Source: Clostridium fessum (GTDB taxonomy: Bacteria; Bacillota; Clostridia; Lachnospirales; Lachnospiraceae). Taken from it: a DNA stretch of 64,000 nt. Below the pieces are notes generated by a model. The model did not search any database and was not told the origin of the DNA. It saw nothing but the letters and a program-made list of their open reading frames with translations. Both the position numbers and the translations under genes were made by a program. How positions within the stretch are numbered: position 1 is the first letter of the stretch; each line of letters opens with the position of its first letter. The stretch lies in contig NZ_PYLO01000001.1 of assembly GCF_003024715.1 (NCBI RefSeq), forward strand, positions 868,001 to 932,000. The letters are read 5' to 3'. Below are positions 42,635 to 51,524 of the stretch, in pieces.

Positions 42635-43635
42635 GATTAACTCTCCTATTAACAATCAAAGTTTCAATTTTATTTAAGAACCACTTGGCACATACCGAGA
42701 ACACAACTGCGCCGCAAATAACTGCGCCCGCTGTGAAGATATATGCAAGTAAGCCATTACCAAACAGATGGACAAGGTGCAATTTTTCAAGCACACGATA
42801 AATTACCATGTGGCACAGATAGATCTCGAAGCATATGCCACCGAGGAATTTTGCGACTGGATTGACCAGTACCCCCCCACTTACATCCGAGGGTATAAAG
42901 CAATGCTGCCACACAAAAAAACAGCATCGTAAAAGTGGAGCTGCCTAACACGAAATACGCAACTGTGGCTGCCAGCAGAATCGCACCGGTGATTACCTTA
43001 TGTTTCTGTGCAAATTCAGCAAGTTCTTTCCGGTAAAGGTAGATCAAGCCACCTGCGATAAAGTAGATTGCATCGTAGACAATATTTGTTCTGTCGGCAT
43101 TGAAGTAGCTACCACACAGAAAATTGAACACCAATGCGACTATCGCCACTCCCCACGCTCTCTTCTTATTTCCAAGTAGGAAGCAGAAAAACGGGAACAG
43201 CATATAGAACACAAAAATAACCGCCAGTGTCCAACTCACACCAATGACCGTAATATTCGCATTTGGCAGAAGTCCCTGACATAAAGTCAAATTAGCGAAT
43301 ACTTCAGACAACGATTCTTTGCTCGGTGAAATTACAAAGTCCAACGCACAAAGCAGTGCAAAGTACGGCCAGATTTTTATGTATCGCTTCTTGTAGAAAT
43401 CTTCCATGCTGATCTTGCGGTCTATGATTTTCTGGTAATAGCCGCAGCACATACCAAAACCGCTGACCATCATAAAAAGAAAAACGAGGTTCGTGAAAGA
43501 TGGTATAAGCCGTTCAAACGCAAATCCTCCAAGTTCATATTTTCCATTTGAAAGGACGTGCATCAAAGCAATGCCAATGATGGCATACGCTTTCAATCCA
43601 TCGATTCCCTCATATCGATCCGCTTTTATAGCCAT
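42627..43635 (-). pseudogene. acyltransferase 3 family protein, out of frame at poly-G tract
   Basis: A membrane O-acyltransferase of the acyltransferase 3 family (about ten helices). It begins AIKADRYEGIDGLKAYAIIGIALMH in short form: GIDGLKAYAIIGIALMH is the family's first-helix motif with the active His. The first frame runs to the seven-G run at 42872 to 42878 (YTLGCKWGG) and then leaves the family; the rest (VLVNPVAKFLGGICFEIYLCHM and the last helices) is in another frame to 42627. With 6 or 9 G the gene would be one frame of about 336 codons. So it is OFF in this sequence. It would add acetyl or other acyl groups to the polymer. Confidence 0.87.
42872..42878 (-). repeat. poly-G tract (7 G) in acyltransferase gene
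   Basis: Seven C on the plus strand. The frame is broken with 7 G and whole with 6 or 9. Confidence 0.88.
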
Positions 43636-43723
43636 CGATTCTCTCCTCCTTTACCGATCTTACTGATACACCTTCAACATTTTCTCCCAATGTTCATCAC
43701 GACTGATGACACAAATATATAAT

Positions 43724-44833
43724 TTATAATCGAAATTGAACTCCAAAAAGTTTACCAAGATTCACCGCATATATCATCAATACATGTAAGTCATATTTCA
43801 AAGCAAAAAGCGGAATATCTACTTTTTTTCGCCCCGTAAACGGTAAAACTTTTATAGACTCTTTTACAATCGAATTCCGGATATACTTTTTCGTCTCTCT
43901 CCTTGCAGAAAAAGGCATCTTAATTATCAATTCAAAGCAAGACATAACATTTGATCCTGCATAGTCCTTAATAGAAAAATCAAAGCCTCTTTTATTTAAA
44001 TCATTCACAATGTTACTACGTGCTTCGAGCAATGCCGTTTTATTTTCCACCAGTTCCGCATCTCGTTTTTTCATAAAAGCACCGGATGGACGAATCGTAT
44101 AGCAATAAAATCCCTTATTCAATGTTCTAATTTTTTGTGCTCGAGAAAAGCACATTGCATTGAACATACTATCTTCATTTAATCGAATTGAAGGATTAAA
44201 ACGGATTTGGTTTTTATTCAAAAAATCTCTACGATACACATTTCGCCAAACAGCTCCCCATTCAAGCCTTTTCGATATCGCCTCTGTTGACTTCGCCCAT
44301 TTCAAAATGTCCTCAACTGAATATCCAAGATATTTTGGAAGAACAGTTCTAACCGTTTCTTCGACCGAATTGGAAATATAATTCTTTTGCGGAAAAATTT
44401 CTCCTTCTTTAACTATATTTCCATTTTTATCTTCTACAATTTGATAAAATCCCAAAATGGCAACATCTACGTTTATCGATGTCATAAAGGTCTTTATCGT
44501 GGAAAAATAATTTTCTTTCACAGTATCATCTGGATCAATAAATATAATGTAATCACTGGTTGCATTTTCAATCCCTGTGTTTCTTGCTGCTGAAACACCA
44601 CAATTACACGTGTGAATTATTTTAATCCGTGCATCTTTGTACTCAAATTCTATATTGTGATCACAATTGCTCTTATCAAAATATTGGCTTAACCCCCCCC
44701 CGATATCATCAGAAGAACCATCGTTCACCAATACAATTTCAATATCATTACAATCATTTTTAAAAATACTATCTAAGCATTTCGGCAAATATTTCATCAC
44801 ATTGTAGCATGGCAAAACCAAACTTAAACTCAT
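43724..44833 (-). CDS. family 2 glycosyltransferase with in-frame poly-G tract
   Basis: A 369-residue GT-A glycosyltransferase. N-terminal marks are LSLVLPCYNVMKYLPKCLDS, IVLVNDGSSDDIGGGLSQ, CGVSAARNTGIENA and the metal site FIDPDDTV. The three Gly codons of SSDDIGGG are a run of nine G at 44693 to 44701. A change of one G would stop the protein near residue 50, so the gene is ON now and could switch OFF. The C-terminal half is basic and helical (FSARRETKKYIRNSIVKES). It may set a key sugar of the backbone, so its loss could stop polymer assembly. Confidence 0.9.
   Translation of the reverse strand: MSLSLVLPCYNVMKYLPKCLDSIFKNDCNDIEIVLVNDGSSDDIGGGLSQYFDKSNCDHNIEFEYKDARIKIIHTCNCGVSAARNTGIENATSDYIIFIDPDDTVKENYFSTIKTFMTSINVDVAILGFYQIVEDKNGNIVKEGEIFPQKNYISNSVEETVRTVLPKYLGYSVEDILKWAKSTEAISKRLEWGAVWRNVYRRDFLNKNQIRFNPSIRLNEDSMFNAMCFSRAQKIRTLNKGFYCYTIRPSGAFMKKRDAELVENKTALLEARSNIVNDLNKRGFDFSIKDYAGSNVMSCFELIIKMPFSARRETKKYIRNSIVKESIKVLPFTGRKKVDIPLFALKYDLHVLMIYAVNLGKLFGVQFRL
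44693..44701 (-). repeat. poly-G tract (9 G) in glycosyltransferase gene
   Basis: Nine C on the plus strand, coding Gly-Gly-Gly in frame near residue 45. Confidence 0.92.
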
Positions 44834-44948
44834 TTTTTACCTCGTAAATATTTCTCATTTTGAGAATCAAGTGCATTATAATGCAATCCTTTAATATGTG
44901 AAAACTTCAAGCCTGCATTACACAACAAATAGCTCCCTCAAATTCTTT

Positions 44949-46148
44949 TTATCTATAAACTCTCATAATTTTCTCGTAATACTCATCAATGGTATCGAAG
45001 CTGATGCCCTTACAATTTTCACTGTACTCTCTGCACAGCTCCTTATCGCCCCAGAGCTTCTGAATCTTACTCTTCAGTTCTTCCGAACTACCGCTCTTAA
45101 ACAGCTCACCGGTCTTACCGACCTGGATCAGTTCCGGGATACCACCAATATCAGCTCCCAGCACCGGTGTGCCATACATCTGGGATTCCATCACAGAGAA
45201 CGGGCAGTTCTCGTACCACTCGGACGGATAAATGGAAAACCGCGCCTCACGGATCAGCTTCTCCAGTGCCTCGCCTTTCTGGAAGCCAACATTTTTAATG
45301 TTACTTACACCCTTGATGCTCTCTTCCAGCGGGCCAGTGCCGGCGAAGATAAACTGCACATCCGGCAGCTCCTTACAGACCTTGATGAGTGTGCCGATAC
45401 CCTTTTCCTCAGAGAAGCGGCCGAAGTAAAGGACGTAATCCTTCTTCGGAGTCTCTTTCCACTCCACCTTATCGATGAAGTTATGCATTGCCACGGTCTT
45501 CGTCGCAAACAGCGGATTGCTGTCCATCTTGCTCTTCATGAACTCAGAGCAGCAGATCATGGTGTCAATGTACTTGTAAGTTCCTTTCCGCTTCCAGAAC
45601 TCTGCCTCCATCATGCCGATGGCAGACTTCGCCGTGGAGCCGTGGATACACTTGCCTTTCATGCAGTTCACGAAATGGCCGCCGAGGCACTTCTCACAGT
45701 TCTGGTGGGTGTTCGGATTGTTCAGCATGTGGTTCGGGCAAACCAGCTGGTAGTCATGTGCCGTGAAGATGATCTTGCAATCCCTTCCAGTCTCCTTGCG
45801 CCACTTCACGATTTCTAGGATGATGGAAGGAGTCAGTTGGTAGTTAAAATTGTTCAGGTGACAGACATCCGGCTTGAAGTCGTCCAGAACTTTTCTCAAC
45901 TGCACCCGTGCTTCCTTGCTGTAGATGGTCTTGATCGGGTAGGTCAGCTTGCTCAGTTTGCTGCCGCCGTGGAAATCCATATCAGATGTATAAGCATTGA
46001 CACGGTTACCTACGCAGCGACCTTCATGCTCCATTCCGAAGTACTGAACTTCGTGTCCGTGCTGCTCCAGTGCCTCACCTAACTTGAATATATACGTCTC
46101 ACTTCCGCCGTTTCGGTGCAGAAATTTATTCAAAATCAGCGTCCTCAC
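44949..46148 (-). CDS. family 4 glycosyltransferase with Cys-rich insert
   Basis: A 399-residue GT-B glycosyltransferase, starting with GTG 46148 behind AAGGAG. N-terminal RNGGSETYIFKLGEAL binds the acceptor. An insert with Cys and His (YQLVCPNHML, then CEKCLGGHFVNCMKGKC) is known from a subgroup and may bind zinc. The donor part has FGRFSEEKGIGTLIKV, FIFAGTGPLEES and YENCPFSVMESQMYG with the paired Glu. GC content is higher than in the 33 to 45 kb part. It closes the AT-rich cassette on the right. Sugar unknown. Confidence 0.9.
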   Translation of the reverse strand: MRTLILNKFLHRNGGSETYIFKLGEALEQHGHEVQYFGMEHEGRCVGNRVNAYTSDMDFHGGSKLSKLTYPIKTIYSKEARVQLRKVLDDFKPDVCHLNNFNYQLTPSIILEIVKWRKETGRDCKIIFTAHDYQLVCPNHMLNNPNTHQNCEKCLGGHFVNCMKGKCIHGSTAKSAIGMMEAEFWKRKGTYKYIDTMICCSEFMKSKMDSNPLFATKTVAMHNFIDKVEWKETPKKDYVLYFGRFSEEKGIGTLIKVCKELPDVQFIFAGTGPLEESIKGVSNIKNVGFQKGEALEKLIREARFSIYPSEWYENCPFSVMESQMYGTPVLGADIGGIPELIQVGKTGELFKSGSSEELKSKIQKLWGDKELCREYSENCKGISFDTIDEYYEKIMRVYR

Positions 46149-46179
46149 GTTAAATTTCTCCTTATTCTATGTTCTATTT

Positions 46180-46410
46180 CACTACCTCTGTTCAGATAAA
46201 GCACTTCCAATGTGTTGTTCATAAACCAGAGTGCTCCATACAAACGCAGGTAGTGATACTGAAAGTTCTTATGATAAAATCATCTGCTGTTACTGAACCT
46301 AGGTAGCGAGATAAAAACCGCTCTCGCAGCTCTACTCATCTCTCGAAAAGTTCCGTAAATACGCCATTTTTAGGCGTTTTCACTATGTACATCTCACTAC
46401 CTGCGTTCGG
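46180..46410. repeat. four copies of a CACTACCT-NN-GTTC motif as two inverted pairs
   Basis: Copies: 46180 to 46195 (plus), 46241 to 46255 (minus), 46293 to 46308 (minus), 46395 to 46410 (plus). Core CRCTACCT, 2 bases, GTT(C/T). They form two inverted pairs of about 75 and 120 bases in a gap with no gene. A small ACGCC/GGCGT hairpin lies at about 46356 to 46372. This may be a pair of small mobile elements or regulator sites. Confidence 0.65.
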
Positions 46411-46446
46411 TTAGAGGAGATTATTTATTATCAATACTCTCATCTA

Positions 46447-47571
46447 TTATTTTCTCCTGTACAGTTTTATCGTTTCCTTTACAACTTCATCCCAGTTGTA
46501 TTTCTCGCAGATAAAGTCAGCTGCCTGATTCTTCATTTTCATAACCATTTCTGGATGGTCACAGGCCTCTTGCAGTTTTTCTCGCAAGTCCTCTACATCT
46601 GACTTTTTGAAAATCAATGCCTTATCTTCTACAACCTCTGCGCATTCTGGAATATCGGATACCAGACAGCAATTGCCGTAGCTCATTGCCTCCAGCAGAC
46701 TTAATGGCATTCCTTCCAGATCGGACGGCAGCGTGTAAATGTAAGCATTGCTGTATAGTTCATCCAGCATTGCTCCCTGTACAAACCCGGTAAAGAGAAT
46801 CCGAGCGTCGCCCTTCGCCAGGTCTTTCAATTCCTCCATAAAGGAATCCGTATCGCTGGAGCCGCCTGCGATGACCAGCTTTTTATCCGTCTTGACATTC
46901 TTGAAGGCCTCAACCAGATATCGAATGCCCTTTTCCGGTACCAGACGACCGAGGAACAATATGTATGAGTCTTTTTTCAGTCCAAAATTATCGGTGATTA
47001 ACTTTGCCTCCCGAACCTCTGGCCGATTGACACCATTAGGGATAAAATGCGTCTCCCTCCCGTACGTATCCATGAAGTACTTCTGAACGCCTTTGCTTAA
47101 AACGATGATTTCGTCCGCATATTTCACGGCGTTTTTTTCGCCGCCACGAATGAACTTGGATGCAACGCTTCCGCGCCACTTCTCGCGGGCCCAGTCCAAA
47201 CCGTGAATAGTGCTGATTACACGCTTGCCAAAAAGTTTTGGTATCCAACAGAAAAAGGCAGGGCCTTCTGCATGGATATGCACCACATCGTATCTTCCAA
47301 ATGCACTACAAAGTGCTGCAAAAAAGGAAGAGCTTACCGCTGCAAGTCCCTTCTTCTCAATGGTCGGAACAACCTTTTGACGGATACCATCATATTCAAT
47401 TGTTTTGTCATACTCTGCACCGCTCACATGATGGCCTGCTCTATTGTAGCAAGTCACATCACAACCATTCTGTGTCATTCGGGTGCATAACTCCTTTACA
47501 ACAATCTCTATCCCGCCTTCACGCGAAAGACGTTTCTGTCCGAAAACCGCAAGTCTGATTTTTTCTTCCAT
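46447..47571 (-). CDS. family 4 glycosyltransferase
   Basis: A 374-residue GT-B glycosyltransferase. N-terminal GGIEIVVKELCTRM, VVHIHAEGPAFFCW and STIHGLDWAREKW precede the donor domain with FLGRLVPEKGIRYLVEAF and PSDLEGMPLSLLEAMSYG. The start at 47571 has GGAGAG upstream. It is the first sugar-adding enzyme after the priming transferase in gene order (downstream of it), so it may add the second sugar. The gap to the priming gene holds about 470 bases without a clear gene. Confidence 0.9.
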   Translation of the reverse strand: MEEKIRLAVFGQKRLSREGGIEIVVKELCTRMTQNGCDVTCYNRAGHHVSGAEYDKTIEYDGIRQKVVPTIEKKGLAAVSSSFFAALCSAFGRYDVVHIHAEGPAFFCWIPKLFGKRVISTIHGLDWAREKWRGSVASKFIRGGEKNAVKYADEIIVLSKGVQKYFMDTYGRETHFIPNGVNRPEVREAKLITDNFGLKKDSYILFLGRLVPEKGIRYLVEAFKNVKTDKKLVIAGGSSDTDSFMEELKDLAKGDARILFTGFVQGAMLDELYSNAYIYTLPSDLEGMPLSLLEAMSYGNCCLVSDIPECAEVVEDKALIFKKSDVEDLREKLQEACDHPEMVMKMKNQAADFICEKYNWDEVVKETIKLYRRK

Positions 47572-48043
47572 TACTTCTCTCCAACCGTCATTCCATAGTT
47601 TCTATTCTTGTCCTAGGCTTATACACAATCCCAGCAGTTCTTTTCCTTAAATTGTCATGCTCGTCTTTCACTATTCACCTTTCCTACTTCATAGCACAAC
47701 AACAAGCCTGTATACAGATTGCAGCAACAATCTATACGCAGGCTTGTCCTCGTACCTCCTCATTCTGTTTTCTGCTCTATCAGCTTTCGCTGTGGTGGGT
47801 TAAGTATAGAGCGCAACCAGAAGCCATTAACTCCCGAAAACACGCAGGTCATAACGCACCATGACAAGCAGAAACAAGTTGAGGTGAAAAGGTCAAGCCG
47901 CGCAAACCCGCATGAAATCAGGCTTTTCTCTGGTTGTCCATATTCAACTCCACCATAGACCATCAGACCTCAACTGATTTTGTTGAGTAGACATTTATTA
48001 TCCAAACATCCAATCCGTCTCTGGGCTCTTCTTCTACCGGTCA
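47572..48043. other. intergenic stretch with strong hairpin
   Basis: About 470 bases. A hairpin at 47704 to 47748 (ACAAGCCTG-ATA--AGATTG arms, imperfect) could end transcription after the priming transferase gene, though there is no clean T-run. A 67-codon minus frame at 47760 to 47963 lacks a good binding site. The segment looks like a repeat-element remnant, but I cannot name one. Confidence 0.4.
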
Positions 48044-49504
48044 TTACATCGATCCATCCTCCTTCAAAACCACCATCACCGTCTTCACCAGTATCTTGAT
48101 ATCCATCCCGATATTCCAGTTACTGATATACTCTCGGTCAAGCCTTACAACCTCTTCAAAATCGGTAATGTCACTCCGACCGCTTACCTGCCACATCCCG
48201 GTAATCCCCGGCTTGATCGCCAGCCGGGCTTTATGATGCAGCTCATAAAGATTGGTTTCCGAAATCAACGGCGGGCGCGTGCCGACGATCGACATATCAC
48301 CTTTCAGCACATTGAAAAACTGCGGAAATTCATCTAAACTGGTACGGCGGATGAAATCGCCGATTCCGGTCTTGTGGCTTCCATCCGGCAGGATCTTGTT
48401 TCCGATAACACGCGGATCGAAATCAAGTTTGAACATCTTTCCATCGCCAAGTCGGTTATCTTTCATCAGCTCTGCTTTTCGTGCCTCGGCATCCATGTAC
48501 ATGCTTCTGAATTTATACATCTTGAACCGTTTTCCGTTTTTACCAACACGCTCCTGGGCGAAGAAGATCGGTCCCGGGGACGCCAGGTAGATTGCTGTGC
48601 CGACAAACGGAAGCAATAGTACTGTAATTGTGCAGCCGACCAGACCGCCCATGATATCCATTGCGCGCTTTAAGAAAAGCTGGAAGGAGGACGCATAGTT
48701 GATGCTGGTTGTCAGCACCGTGTACGGTCCTATCTTTTCGACAAACTGTTTTTTCCCCGGCTCACTCATTACCTTTGCCAGACCCAAGTGCACCGTCACG
48801 CCGGTTTCCATCAGCTGGCTTAAAAGCTTTCCCGGATACGGCACCTCGTCTGAGGTGACCACCAGGACTTCATCGATCCAGTCCTGACAGACATAGTGCG
48901 GAATACCCGCTTCCTCTGCCACGACCGGAACTCCATCTATTTTCTCTCCGACGGAATATTTTCCACCTCCGATGAGAGAAACACCTGCAACTATATATTG
49001 TGCATAGTTATTTTCTTTAATTGTTTTGACGACGCGCTCGACGACATCTTCACTCGCTGCAATCAGAAGGGCGCTTTTTCCCTCGTCGCTCGTCTTTTTC
49101 TTCTGTAGGTGCCATTTCCAGAGCTCCCGGACTGCATATGCCACAACGCTGTAGCATACCGGCATCAGAAGCAATACCGGCCTCGAATAGTTCTGCCCTT
49201 CCTGTAAAAGGAACAGATATAAAAGTGCAATTCCTTCTATAAAAACTGCCTGCTTTACCGTCATGGTAAATTCCCGGAAATGTCCTCTCCGTATCACGCC
49301 TTTCATCGTTTCCCGGCATATGAGCAACATCAGATCTGCCAGTCCCAGAAACATAGCCACATTCCGATATAAGATCGGTGTGTATATATCCCATCCATAC
49401 CCACTGCACGCATATGCAAGCGTCAGTGCTACCTGCAGGCAGAGTATATCCAGGATGATAAAATCAACGTGTTTCATCCAGCCGCCCGAATTTCTTTTGT
49501 ACAT
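48044..49504 (-). CDS. priming sugar transferase (polyprenyl glycosylphosphotransferase)
   Basis: A 486-residue enzyme that starts each unit by placing a sugar phosphate on undecaprenyl phosphate. The N-terminal part has about four membrane helices, then a soluble part with a Rossmann-like stretch (ALLIAASEDVVERVVKTI). A fifth helix (MGGLVGCTITVLLLPFVGTAIYLA) leads into the catalytic domain with SPGPIFFAQERVGKNGK, FKMYKFRSMYMDAE, LDEFPQFFNVLKGDMSIVGTRP and GITGMWQVSGR. This is the WcaJ/WbaP-like layout. It stands downstream of the CpsBCD and LCP genes and heads the sugar genes. The first sugar is not read from the sequence. Confidence 0.93.
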   Translation of the reverse strand: MYKRNSGGWMKHVDFIILDILCLQVALTLAYACSGYGWDIYTPILYRNVAMFLGLADLMLLICRETMKGVIRRGHFREFTMTVKQAVFIEGIALLYLFLLQEGQNYSRPVLLLMPVCYSVVAYAVRELWKWHLQKKKTSDEGKSALLIAASEDVVERVVKTIKENNYAQYIVAGVSLIGGGKYSVGEKIDGVPVVAEEAGIPHYVCQDWIDEVLVVTSDEVPYPGKLLSQLMETGVTVHLGLAKVMSEPGKKQFVEKIGPYTVLTTSINYASSFQLFLKRAMDIMGGLVGCTITVLLLPFVGTAIYLASPGPIFFAQERVGKNGKRFKMYKFRSMYMDAEARKAELMKDNRLGDGKMFKLDFDPRVIGNKILPDGSHKTGIGDFIRRTSLDEFPQFFNVLKGDMSIVGTRPPLISETNLYELHHKARLAIKPGITGMWQVSGRSDITDFEEVVRLDREYISNWNIGMDIKILVKTVMVVLKEDGSM

Positions 49505-49760
49505 ACTTCTTCCCCCTTGTCAATTTTTGCCCTGTTCTCTGGATGAAACCTATATTCCAGATAAATCCCTTATCCGTTTCCGGCAAAATCAACGATATTT
49601 TGTTTTCGGGTATATTCCGCCAGTTCGTTTTCGTTCCGATAATCTAACGAATCTGACTTTCTTATTTGACATTGACGGGTCATGACCATCTATCTATATT
49701 GGTCTTGTAATGGTCTGTCCCACTCAAAGTTAGAAATTTAGAAATTATTTTTATTGTTTA

Positions 49761-49802
49761 GGGAAGCAGCAGGCTTTCCCAAACAGGTTCCTGCCGCTTT
49801 CC
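49761..49802 (-). terminator. hairpin behind the secreted-protein gene
   Basis: GGAAAGCGGCAGG pairs with CCTGCTGCTTCCC (11 of 13) around a 16-base loop; an A/T-rich stretch follows. It may lower transcription into the sugar genes. Confidence 0.55.
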
Positions 49803-49815
49803 GCCTATCTACAGA

Positions 49816-50454
49816 TTAGTTCTTATGAACCAGTGTAAATATAGCATTGCCCGGCATCGTAACGTTGATTGTGTTGGTCGCATAATCAACACTGTTTACA
49901 GCTGCCAGTTCCCATGCATGGGTTGTCTCATTGTAGAAATACAGCTGGATGTTCTGAGCATTGCCCAGGGCTGCAACTGAAATATTGACAATCACTGCTT
50001 CTTTCGTTACAGCGCCGTTTGCATCAGTTGCCTGCAGCTGCTGTGCCGGCATCAGCGGAGAGTATCCAACCAGAGCCGGATCACCGGTTACACGGTACAG
50101 TGGGATACCTGCATTGATCTCAAATACTTTCTCAGCAACTGCCCAGCTGTTGCCGTCTTTGATCTGCTGATCGGATGCAAATCCAACTGCATTGTTGCTT
50201 CCAGAAGTTCCCTGGGAAACAGTGATTCCGTTGGAACCATTCTGTCCGTTGTTCTTGATACCTGTGGTGGTCTTGTTTGTGATGGTTCCTGCATTCACAT
50301 TCAGACCTGCGGACTTGGAAGACGCGCTTGAGCTATGTCCTCCTCCGTGACTAACCGTCGCGTTTGTGTTCGGGCTTCCGGCAGCCATGGCCAGAGTGCC
50401 CGGCACTGCCATGATAGCGGCTGCTACCAGAAGTGCTGCGTACTTCTTTTTCAT
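49816..50454 (-). CDS. secreted protein of the polysaccharide locus
   Basis: A 212-residue exported protein. A signal peptide is clear (MKKKYAALLVAAAIMAVPGTLAMAAGS in two parts: KKK, hydrophobic core, AMAA cut site near residue 25). Next is a low-complexity part rich in Ser, Gly, Asn and Thr (about residues 26 to 90). The last 115 residues form a beta-rich domain (NAQNIQLYFYNETTHAWELA, NTINVTMPGNAIFTLVH). The gene lies between the LCP ligase and the priming transferase. Such proteins may bind the polymer or the cell wall or shape the matrix. No known family. The start follows a GGAAAGGGAAGT stretch. Confidence 0.7.
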   Translation of the reverse strand: MKKKYAALLVAAAIMAVPGTLAMAAGSPNTNATVSHGGGHSSSASSKSAGLNVNAGTITNKTTTGIKNNGQNGSNGITVSQGTSGSNNAVGFASDQQIKDGNSWAVAEKVFEINAGIPLYRVTGDPALVGYSPLMPAQQLQATDANGAVTKEAVIVNISVAALGNAQNIQLYFYNETTHAWELAAVNSVDYATNTINVTMPGNAIFTLVHKN

Positions 50455-50495
50455 TGTACTTCCCTTTCCTTTCCAGCTTTTTAAGCCTGCGCCTT

Positions 50496-51524
50496 TTAAG
50501 CTTTTTCTTTATAAAAAAGATTGATAACAATCTCTTTTAACTCATCCATATCCGGATAAAATTCTTCGAATTTACCCTGATAAATCTCTCCCGACAGCTC
50601 GATAAAATCGCCGTCCTCCATGGTTTTCGGGCTGTTTAACATTGCAAGTCCCATGTCCATGTACTGGTCTTTTGCCATATTGGTGATCGCCTTTTCCTGG
50701 ATGCCATCTACCAGGCGCGTAATCGTTGTTTTATCCGCTGTCTGGCTTTCTTTGGCTTTCTGAATAAAGGATTTCAGATATCCTTTCTGACGGTGCAGGC
50801 GCACTGTAGCAGAACCATCTTCGTTGATATCTCGGAACCGGACGTATTTCTCCGTCAGGTCACCGTTCAGAGTGACGGTTTCTCCCATCTTGAAATCGTC
50901 AGGATATTTCTCTGCGACCATCTCATCTTCAACCGTGATGGGTACGCCGCCGACCGCGTCGTTAAAATAGGGGATGGAGTCCATATTGACGGCAAAGTAT
51001 CCGTCTATCTGAAGTCCAAATAGCAGCTTAGAAAGCGCTCCCACTGTCAGCTCACAGCTTTTTTCGCGTCCGTCCCCGAACGCATAGGCAAGTGTCAGCT
51101 GCTTCGTCTCGGTTCCGATTGGGTTTCCAAAATAATCAAAAACCTCGATCTCTGTCATCGTATTTCTCGGAATTAACACAATCTGTGCCTCATCCTTGGC
51201 AGCGTCCTGCGCCACTAAAAAGAGTGCATCGGCGTCTCCGCCTTTTCCGGCGACGTTCTGGGCTTCCATCTCCCCCTTGGTATCAACACCTATGCAGAGA
51301 ATCGCCCGCATCGCCGTGTTGCGGCGGTATTTTTTGCCATTCCAGGTCAAAATTCCATTTGCAAGGTCTTCTTCCTCCTGGCTTTTTGCCTGATCACGGG
51401 CTTCAATCGCACGGATTGCCGCTTCTCTTTCTTGATATTTCTGATAAACATGAATGCCGCCCGCTACACAGGCGATTCCTGCCACCGCCCAGGCGATCCA
51501 CCGGATCATTTTCTGCTTTCTCAT
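50496..51524 (-). CDS. LCP (LytR-CpsA-Psr) family ligase
   Basis: A 342-residue membrane-anchored enzyme. One helix at residues 9 to 24 (IAWAVAGIACVAGGIH) anchors it; the rest is outside. The LCP core starts with RAILCIGVDTKGEM and includes ADALFLVAQD, IVLIPRNTMTEIEV (the Arg pair region reads PRNT), VGGVPITVEDEM and VRFRDINEDGSATVRLHRQ. LCP proteins move the finished polymer from lipid carrier to peptidoglycan. Its start overlaps the CpsD stop. It fits the last assembly step of the locus. Confidence 0.88.
   Translation of the reverse strand: MRKQKMIRWIAWAVAGIACVAGGIHVYQKYQEREAAIRAIEARDQAKSQEEEDLANGILTWNGKKYRRNTAMRAILCIGVDTKGEMEAQNVAGKGGDADALFLVAQDAAKDEAQIVLIPRNTMTEIEVFDYFGNPIGTETKQLTLAYAFGDGREKSCELTVGALSKLLFGLQIDGYFAVNMDSIPYFNDAVGGVPITVEDEMVAEKYPDDFKMGETVTLNGDLTEKYVRFRDINEDGSATVRLHRQKGYLKSFIQKAKESQTADKTTITRLVDGIQEKAITNMAKDQYMDMGLAMLNSPKTMEDGDFIELSGEIYQGKFEEFYPDMDELKEIVINLFYKEKA

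Noticed and set aside
47760-47963. 67-codon minus-strand frame, possibly an IS remnant
   Set aside because: No binding site, no known domain and no terminal repeats found; left as an unexplained stretch.
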